DNA of 64,000 nucleotides, taken from the NCBI GenBank assembly GCA_963969495.1, contig OZ018335.1, forward strand, positions 89,624,440-89,688,439. Direction: 5' to 3'. The translations under genes were made by a program, and so were the position numbers. Below, one piece after another: positions 57,601 through 64,000 of this stretch. Every line of letters begins with the position of its first letter. Within the stretch, counting starts at the first letter, position 1. This stretch comes from Ceratothoa steindachneri. Taxonomy: Eukaryota; Arthropoda; Malacostraca; Isopoda; Cymothoidae. The notes beneath the pieces were generated by a model. It worked only from the letters and a program-made list of their open reading frames with translations. It made no database searches and was not told where the DNA came from.

Positions 57601-58125
57601 CCAGCCTACAATACTACAAGAGAGAATTCGTTACCAGAGACCCTATAAATTAAATGTCAGTTTCCACTTTCTGAAGAAGCTACAAATGCAATTGAAGAAT
57701 CAAAATCAGCTATTATTAACGCTTTTAGGGCAAAAATAGATGAAAAATTAACGTTTAGAGGGGAAACTGATGCCTTAAATAGCGCCATTGGGCCCCCTCT
57801 GAACTAGAATGGACGACCCGTTGCCTTGTTTTAAAGATCCTTAAATTCCTCCGATAGAAGTCACTTCTCTGACGAAAAAGAAGTCTACGCTATTGTTGGG
57901 GCGATCAAAAGGTAGCGTCATTTTCTTCTCAGTCGTAAGTTTACCTTAATTACAGATCAAAAATTTGTATCCTACATGTTCGATTGACGTCATAAGAGTA
58001 AAATAAAGATGAAAAGATTCCTAGATAGCGTTAAGAATTGATGCCATTTTGCTACGAAGTTATACATCGTCCCGGTTGGCTCAACAGAGCTGCTGACGCC
58101 ATATTGCGCATTTTCTGCTTAAGCA
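57597..58125 (+). mobile_element. Gypsy fragment: end of RT and RNase H
   Basis: The + strand reads PLSEEATNAIEESKSAIINA, ALNSAIGPPLN, GRPVAL, RSLNSSDRSHFSDEKEVYAI, HFLLSRKFTLITDQKFVSYM and KIKMKRFLDSV in order with stops between. This is the RT connection and RNase H of a Gypsy element (FFSRSLN...EKEAYAI...TDQK pattern). The piece would follow directly after the part of the element seen at 43474-45390. The first 50 bp repeat 51345-51410. Confidence 0.72.
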
Positions 58126-58299
58126 TGAACCACAATAATCTTCTCGAGCTTCATAAAGCTCTCTGTCATCTTCTTCTCTCAATAAGTATTTATTAATTAT
58201 GGTTGACGAATACTCGCGTTTTCCTTTACTTACCTTGTGAGGATATTTCTTCATCAACTGTTATACAGTGTCGTACTACGTTGTTTTTTTTCTTTTCGG

Positions 58300-58795
58300 G
58301 TTACCAGTGATTGCAGAGAGAAAGTACTTTTAAGAATTTAAATCATTATAGGTCGCCTAGAAATGAGCTATATATGATTATTAAGAAGAGCAAACGGGCA
58401 GCAGAAATAAAATTTAGCTCAAAATAATAATAAAGATCCAAGAAAACTCTTTAGCTATTATAGAATTAATAACAAATTTAACAGTGATAAAATAGGGCCT
58501 ATTAGATATGAAGGGGTTTTGAAAGAATCTGATGACAAAATAGTAGAGGTTCTTAATGATAATTTTCCTTCAGTATTTACAGAAGAGAATCCAGAAAGAT
58601 TAATTGATGATAATTCACATTAAATTGAATACCATTAATGTGAACAGGGAAATAATTGAAGTGCTTATATTGGAGTTAAATACTAGTACTAGTAAGTCAT
58701 CTGGTCCAGACAACATTCATTCTAGGTTACTCAAAGAAGGTGTAGATAGTATTGCAGTAGATCTTGAAAAGATATATATTAGATCTATATATTAG
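58300..58795 (+). mobile_element. CR1-like LINE fragment, linker and first RT motifs
   Basis: The frames read NELYMIIKKSKRAAEIKFSS, KDPRKLFSYYRINNKF, IVEVLNDNFPSVFTEENPER and STSKSSGPDNIHSRLLKEGV (58685-58745). This is the linker and first RT region of CR1-group LINEs (LLNDYFSSVFTxE...KSPGPDGIHPRLLKE pattern). The fragment is interrupted at about 58800 by the PLE palindrome. Confidence 0.72.
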
Positions 58796-58816
58796 ATCAC
58801 TAGAGGTTGGAGAAAG

Positions 58817-58884
58817 AAAGATTGGGTCGCACGTTATATAGGCTTCCCTCTTTCTCCGAGCCTATATAACGTGCGACCCAATCT
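58817..58884. repeat. perfect 27-bp-arm palindrome at the PLE 5' junction
   Basis: Arms 58817-58843 and 58858-58884 are perfectly complementary, loop 14 bases (58844-58857). The right arm begins PLE sequence. Immediately upstream, 58770-58797 holds a short duplication of ATATATTAGATC. Confidence 0.9.
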
Positions 58885-59760
58885 TCCTCCAGGGTGAAAT
58901 TAACCACCTTATCTGTAATTTCATTAAACTAAAATATCCAATTCACCCTATAGATAGATGCCATTCCAAAGCACGAAAAAACTCCCATGCCACCTCCGCA
59001 CCACGAAGGGATGATTTTAAAAAATGTATTAGTTTCTCATATGCTCCAGCCTTGGCTCCTCTAAAATCATATGCGAACCGAATAACATAAATATTACATT
59101 TAAATATTCCAATACCATTCGAAAATCCTTGACTAGACTGTGCCCAATCAATCTCGATGCTGGAATCTACAGTATACCATGCTATAATTGCAAATTAACA
59201 TACATCGGAGAGTCAGGCCACTTTAATAAGAGGATGAAAAAACATTTTACTGACATCATAAGGTGTACGAATTCATCAAGTATCTTTACGCACATGCAAA
59301 CGCACGACCATAGAATTGATTTCAACCATGCGAAACGATTTATAAATCAAACATTTATATTGAGAGGAGAATTGCGGAATCCATCATCATCAACAAAGTT
59401 GATAATTTCAATTTATCTGAAGGGCAATACAAATTTAACAAATATATAACAAATAGAGTCTCTAATCGTATCTATAAGCTCCCGGACGCAATGCGTTTTG
59501 GGGATTAGCAACTCTCAAGATTTTTTCCAGTTCAATTTTATTTTGTTTACCTTGTCATTCACGCCAGATTTACTCGAGCATATATTTTTTCCATTTTGTT
59601 TCCTGCTGTTTCATTTTGTTTAGGATGTGTCTTACCTTATATATACTATGCTTCTTGCCTAGCGTCTTCATTATTAGTAAAATGGCATGTTGCCGAAACT
59701 AGTCCGATAGTTATTAATAAAATCTTGATTCAAATAGTGTGGTTTACCATTATCTTCTAC
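58858..59760 (+). mobile_element. Penelope-like element, 5'-truncated, with GIY-YIG endonuclease
   Basis: The frames give SFSYAPALAPLKSYANRITN (about 59030-59090) and ITFKYSNTIRKSL, the end of the PLE RT region. The 59129-59449 frame follows: DAGIYSIPCYNCKLTYIGES is the GIY-YIG core with two Cys, GHFNKRMKKH holds the conserved Arg region, and SIFTHMQTHDHRIDF follows. This endonuclease nicks target DNA in PLEs and is unusual among retroelements. The 3' tail to 59760 contains TTGCCGAAACTAGTCC near 59690. The (TA)n at 59773 follows. RT motifs upstream are missing. Confidence 0.82.
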
Positions 59761-59766
59761 ACACAT

Positions 59767-59772
<6 letters not shown>

Positions 59773-59834
<62 letters not shown>
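59773..59834. repeat. (TA)n microsatellite
   Basis: A pure TA tract directly after the PLE tail. Confidence 0.98.
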
Positions 59835-59837
<3 letters not shown>

Positions 59838-61188
59838 GAAAATGTAAAGTAAATTTGAAGGATGACGAAAATTTCCTTTGAGTGAAAATAGGTCGGGCGT
59901 ACATGAGCACGCTTTGTCGATTTGAAGCAAATTGTTCCAAAGTGACTCGCCAAGATGGATGCCAAGTTGTAGCTAGCCAAAATCCTGTTCACTTCTCGGC
60001 ACGCTACACAGCTGCCTCATAGAAGCGGGTTGTATTTTTGAAGAAATTGAGACGATAAACGCTGTTTGAAAAAGTTAACCAAGGTGTAACGCTCCACTCC
60101 CAGGTCTGGGCACCATTGTAGATAGGGTATATTAAACAAAATAAAGAATGTGTAGCGCCAAATTGCAAGGTGTAGTAGAACCAACAAGGAACTCCAAAAT
60201 GAGAACCCCGTTGGCCCTATGAAATCTTGAAATTGGGCACACAAATCGAACATTGAAATTATATGTCATCTTGTAACAATTAATTAATGTAAAACAAAGC
60301 AAATACTGGCAAATAATGTTAAATCGCAATTTAATAATTTATGTATTAATGTAAAGCAGAATATTTTGTAATAATGCAAGTGAAATTGTTGTGTTCCCAC
60401 GCAATTATGCAAGCGTACACATATTAGGAAACATTCAAGCCGACGCCATAGAGATAATTAAGACAGTGGAAACAGCTGTGCACACTTAGAACGAAACCTG
60501 ATCTGACCCGCCGGAGTTTACGTGAACTCATGAAAATACAAAATAAATCTATCTACAAATGTTGGTTAATAAAGCACGTTAGGTTCCCAAATTCAGATAT
60601 TATCTTGATGCACAAACACACCCTTTGATCATATAAACTCCACCCAGCAGTTTTATTAGAGAACACACGCACATATCCTTTGATTCGATAAGCTCTGACC
60701 CGCGTTCGGATTGGAGAAGCGATGCCATGCCCTATAATTGGCGTTAGTATAAATAGGCGGGCAGAAACCAACACCAGCATTATTAGTATCATTATTATTA
60801 TCATTGGATCTATTGGATTACCAGTATTAGCATTTGCATTAACCTAGAGCTAGACAGTACCTCGGCCTCAATCTGTTCGTCCATAGTCCCAACAATCTGA
60901 CGCAGAAGGAGACTTACAACAAACACTGAGGATTAACACTGATAGTCAGCCAAAGACGTGAGCGAACCTTGGAAAACTCAACAATTTCGATTGCCCGAAC
61001 TGAAGTAGCCTTAAGCCTAGATTAAAGCCTACAAAACCGCCATTTTTTCCAGTTCTTCCTTCTGCCAAGCAACAACCACGTTACAATTCAAACCGAGCCT
61101 AGAAGCGGATTACCCCAAAGAGCACTTTCGAGTCAGACCGAACTCGACTGTAAGTCCACCTTACCTTGTCTACCAAATAATAGGATTT
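59835..61188. other. repeat-bearing region, no gene; possible LTR promoter
   Basis: Bases 60020-60160 are an inverted copy of the 34646-34839 block. A TATAAATAGGCGGG word lies at about 60748-60761, in a setting (stress-like inverted words upstream, unique 5' leader downstream) that could be an LTR or another element promoter. No second LTR copy was found. No coding block was recognised. Confidence 0.35.
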
Positions 61189-61624
61189 TAGGGGTGCGAA
61201 AATGTATCAGAGAAATTCCTTCCAACTCGATAATATAAATAGCCGATAAAGAAGATCAGAAGATTGTTCGGCCGTTGAGGGTCACCAGTTATGGGGGGGT
61301 GGATATCCTTATTATCCCTCTTTTATTTATTTATCAATATTATTCTTGTTCATCTTGCTTTTTTCATTTTTTTCTCTTTATCGAATCTTCTTGATTGAAA
61401 TTCCCTTTTCTGTTGGCCCTTCAATCGTTTTTCTTCCGTTTTCTTTCTTGACAGATCTTCATAAAAGTTTTTGGACTCTGGAGTTTCGAACGCGGTACTG
61501 TTGGACTTAAACGCCAACACTCTAGCCTCACGACCGGCTTAAGTCCGTCCTGGGTTGGTAATTTTATCGGCTATTTATATTATCGAGTTGGAAGGAATTT
61601 CTCTGATACATTTTCGCGCCCCTA
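61189..61624. mobile_element. 436-bp foldback element with 62-bp terminal inverted repeats
   Basis: Arms 61189-61250 and 61563-61624 match over 62 bp with one substitution (TAGGGGTGCG against TAGGGGCGCG at the ends). AGGAT is found just outside each end (61182-61186 and 61626-61630), with a small offset, and might be a target duplication. The 312-bp interior is pyrimidine-rich and holds a tRNA-like SINE head. No transposase is encoded. Confidence 0.85.
61475..61545 (-). ncRNA. tRNA-like sequence (SINE head)
   Basis: The minus strand reads GTCGTGAGGCTAGAGTGTTGG (A-box-like), a possible anticodon arm TTGG-CGTTTAAGT-CCAA, then CGCGTTCGAAACTCC, a good polymerase III B box. Spacing between the boxes is tRNA-like. 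The acceptor stem does not pair, so it is a SINE head or tRNA pseudogene rather than a functional tRNA. Confidence 0.45.
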
Positions 61625-61659
61625 CAGGATCATCAACTGTAACCCTTAGAATTGGTGGC

Positions 61660-62091
61660 CAGGGCCGGCTCTGCACATAGGCCACACAGGCGGTTGCCTA
61701 GGTCGCTAAATTAAAGAGGGATACCAAACTACAGATTAAAAAAATAAACAAAACAAATAAATAAATAAAAATATATGTATAACAAACTTGAAACACGCCC
61801 TTTACACTTAGGCTACTTGGCACGTTTCTCCTAAATACGTTTTCTCGATATTGACAAGTTTTCCTTCTAAAAGTGGGGGAGGGAGAGCGCATCAGGCCAT
61901 CACCGGTTCTCAAATTGATGCAGAAGGACGTCGTCGTGTGGTCATTTTTGTCAGCGAGTCAATTGCTTATTTTTTGTAATGAAAAGGTCATCCAAGCCGC
62001 CCGGTGCTGCTTTCAAGAAGCGTTTTTTTAGGGGGGGGGGCGCAAAAGTACACTCTCGCCTAGGGCACCAAATGACCTATAGCCGGCCCTG
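61660..62091. mobile_element. hAT-type MITE retaining a transposase start
   Basis: The ends are CAGGGCCGGCT and AGCCGGCCCTG, perfect inverted repeats. The flanks TTGGTGGC and CTGGTGAC match in six of eight positions, compatible with an aged 8-bp hAT duplication. Near the right end, ATG at 61979 opens MKRSSKPPGAAFKKRF, which resembles the N-terminus of hAT (zinc-finger MYM/TTF-type) proteins, and stops after 24 codons. It appears to be an internally deleted derivative. Confidence 0.65.
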
Positions 62092-62144
62092 CTGGTGACC
62101 TACCATAAACTGAAGGTGGCAGACCTATAAATGGGGGAAGCGTG

Positions 62145-62290
62145 AGGCGAGTTGTGACTGGATTCCTGTGTCTCCAAATCTCCTTTGCTAGCGCGAATCG
62201 ATTGAATCTTCCTGAGTCTTAAGAAAAGACTCATTCAACTGAAGCTTTTAAACCACTCATTTGCACTTTTCTGCACGCTACAGGTGCGTA
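62145..62290 (+). repeat. about 150-bp dispersed repeat, copy 4 of 4
   Basis: AGCGTGAGGCGAGTTGTGAC to CTGAAGCTTTTAAACCACTC and CACTTTTCTGCACGCTAC, matching the copies at 20750, 34512 and 34840. It begins 50 bp right of the hAT MITE. Confidence 0.65.
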
Positions 62291-63436
62291 TTGGAATGAA
62301 GAAGAAATTTATTTTTGTACACTTTGAAACTGTCAACTTGTAAGTTAATTAATTTTCCTTTACTATTCAACCTCCTCTCCTTTGTAGTTTTGTTTTATAA
62401 TCTTTTCATACCAAATCTATTTATTTTTTCTTGTGATATTCACTTTTTGATTACATGGTGACGGCTCTCTTGAAATCTCCTTTTTTATTAAATGATCCAT
62501 TTTTCACTATCCCATTCTGTTTGCATTTAAAAAAAAGTTTTTTCCAGAGAAAATTTACATATAGGCAAATTATTCAATCTTAATTAAGTTTTGTATGTAA
62601 TCGGCCTCGTTTTAAATAACTATTCCTAAAAGTGAATCAATTAGGTATAGAAAAATCTAAATCCAGACGTCTTAGCCTTGCAGTGAATTTTGCTCGTAAA
62701 ATTTCCCTTGTATTATAATTATTTTTAGAATTCACATTGCTTGCTTTTCTTTAAAATCAATTGTGGTAAGCCGAAAGTTATCTAGGCAAATTAGACTTTC
62801 CACATAATGAAAGTATCTAGGTATTAATTGTCTACAAATTATTGGGTTTTACTTCTGCATTAATATATAAATTTAATATTTCTAGTTAAATCATCGATTG
62901 ATTTGTTGTTTATCAAACCAGTCCGATTGGCATCATCATTTTTTGTAGCAAAATTGTTTGTCTTCCTTCATATACATGAAATTATAGGATTAATCTGAAC
63001 TGGATTTTTAATTTGAACTGTAAAATTTGTGTTCCTATTAATATTCAAGTTTAATGCATCACAAACTAGCTTCCAAATTATTTAAAAGTTCTTCATTTAA
63101 TTTACCATTGTTAAAATAAGTTATTGTAATAAATTTGAAATATCTAATGTTTGGAAGTCTTTTACTATTTTAATCGTTTTCTGGGAGGTGCTAGTTTTCT
63201 GATTCCTTCGTTTGACCGTTTAAAACGCGAAGCCACTGTAATGTGATGTTGTTAAGCATGGTCTGGTTTCTGCTTTTCATTCTATAAATTTAATAGAGGA
63301 AAGTGCAAAATAATGATATTTGGAGAAGGAAGAAATACTTATGTGGGTACTGGACGCAGGCCGTTATGCTTGTATGTCCAGATCTTGGTTGAATGTTGAT
63401 TCCGTGCGTCTTTTCGTACTGAGCGTCGCCTCTGAG
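62291..63436. other. AT-rich region without recognised genes
   Basis: No conserved coding or repeats were identified. The last 100 bp, read on the minus strand, probably belong to the CR1 fragment's C-terminus and 3'UTR. Confidence 0.45.
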
Positions 63437-63820
63437 TCAAACTTGCATTCTTGGTCCCTCCAATAGTTGTCCAGGCGGCGCTCGAAGCCGTAGATGCTGG
63501 GAGTCACCGATCACTGTGGCTGGTAGACTGTTCCATGCATCCACTATTCTATACATAAAATAGTGGCTCCTCACTTTGGGCACTGCTCTTCTGTTGAAAA
63601 ACGTTAATCTGTGTCCTCTTGTGGCCCCCTCCACACTCCTCCACATTTTATGTATATTGTAGATTAGATATGACGAACTCCTGTTAAGGGTGACAATGTT
63701 GATGACTTTTCTCTGGTAAGAAATCTTTTGTGTGTTGACGAACAGGAGCTGCCAAGTGTAGGCCATGAATGGTCTTTTGCAGTTTCCTTCTTTTCTTATG
63801 TTCTTATGTCCTACCTCCAT
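63437..63820 (-). mobile_element. CR1-like LINE C-terminal fragment, minus strand
   Basis: The frame of 127 residues ends with TRGHRLTFFNRRAVPKVRSH and YFMYRIVDAWNSLPATVIGD, the conserved C-terminal block after RT (TRGHxxKL...RxxFFxxRVVxxWNSLP). In a neighbouring frame LDNYWRDQECKF continues the tail toward 63430. Its N-terminal 30 residues match nothing. It meets a + strand RT piece of the same LINE group at about 63822. Confidence 0.72.
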
Positions 63821-63823
63821 AGT

Positions 63824-64000
63824 GTGCTAGGTTACATTAAAAGAAATGTTAGCTACAAGAGTAAGGAGGTCATCCTTAAACTATACAACTCTTATGTCAG
63901 CCCACATTTAGAGTACTGTATACAGGCATGGTCACCACATTTTAGACATGATATAAACTTATTAGAGTCAGTACAAAGGAGGACAACAAAGGTAATACGG
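63824..64000 (+). mobile_element. CR1-like LINE RT fragment, running out of the window
   Basis: The + strand reads GYIKRNVSYKSKEVILKLYN, SYVSPHLEYCIQAWSPHF and DINLLESVQRRTTKVI without stops to the end of the window. This is the thumb region of CR1-group RT (RPHLEYCxQAWSP...LExVQRRxTKxI). It is cut by the window edge. Confidence 0.85.

Overview
The window looks like repeat-dense nuclear DNA from an invertebrate animal, most likely an arthropod and plausibly a decapod or other malacostracan crustacean. The basis is interrupted exon/intron coding, very long (TA)n arrays, and an arthropod-style mixture of I-like, Jockey-like, RTE-like and CR1-like LINEs, Penelope-like elements (PLEs), Gypsy elements, Tc1/mariner, pogo and hAT transposons. 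There are no operons, ribosome binding sites, rRNA genes or CRISPR arrays. Species assignment is inference.

Only one host gene was recognised: the last two exons of a ketimine reductase mu-crystallin (CRYM)-like gene on the + strand (1909-2013 and 6852-6916). They join in phase across a 4.8 kb intron that holds two decayed LINE copies and a hairpin-bearing tandem repeat. Upstream of it, 1-712 is a mariner-type transposase relic.

From 7 to 19 kb the window is mainly one LINE family, called LINE-A here (RT, RNase H and a C-terminal CCHC finger, I-like). Copies lie at 9906-10871 (5'-truncated, with poly-A and a perfect 13-bp target-site duplication), 13190-14480 (ORF1 joined directly to the 3'UTR), 16450-16750 and 16977-18796. 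An RTE-like LINE (11278-12420) and an internally deleted transposase (16195-16443) are interspersed. The near full-length LINE-A copy is at about 34990-41845. The copies share two consecutive stem-loops in the 3'UTR.

From 20.7 to 34.5 kb lie a PLE piece with 109-bp direct repeats carrying a hammerhead-like motif, a Tc1 relic, a Gypsy gag/protease fragment fused to a Jockey-like LINE fragment (LINE-B), a longer Gypsy element (gag to integrase), a PLE 3' end, and a hAT transposase gene with an intron. From 43 to 51.7 kb lie a third Gypsy fragment and the longest LINE-B copy. From 53.5 to 56 kb a (TA)n array has been split by a pogo-like MITE and by a complete Tc1 element whose transposase has a single premature stop. 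From 57 to 64 kb lie LINE-B, Gypsy and CR1 fragments, a PLE carrying a GIY-YIG endonuclease, a 436-bp foldback element containing a tRNA-like SINE head, a hAT MITE, and two CR1 fragments in opposite orientations.

The most unusual pattern is that three unrelated 5'-truncated retroelement copies (two PLEs and one LINE-B) each begin with a perfect palindrome (44-, 27- and 15-bp arms). The inner arm is the element's own first bases and the outer arm is an inverted copy of them. This suggests a recurrent snap-back event at the 5' end of retroelement insertions in this genome.
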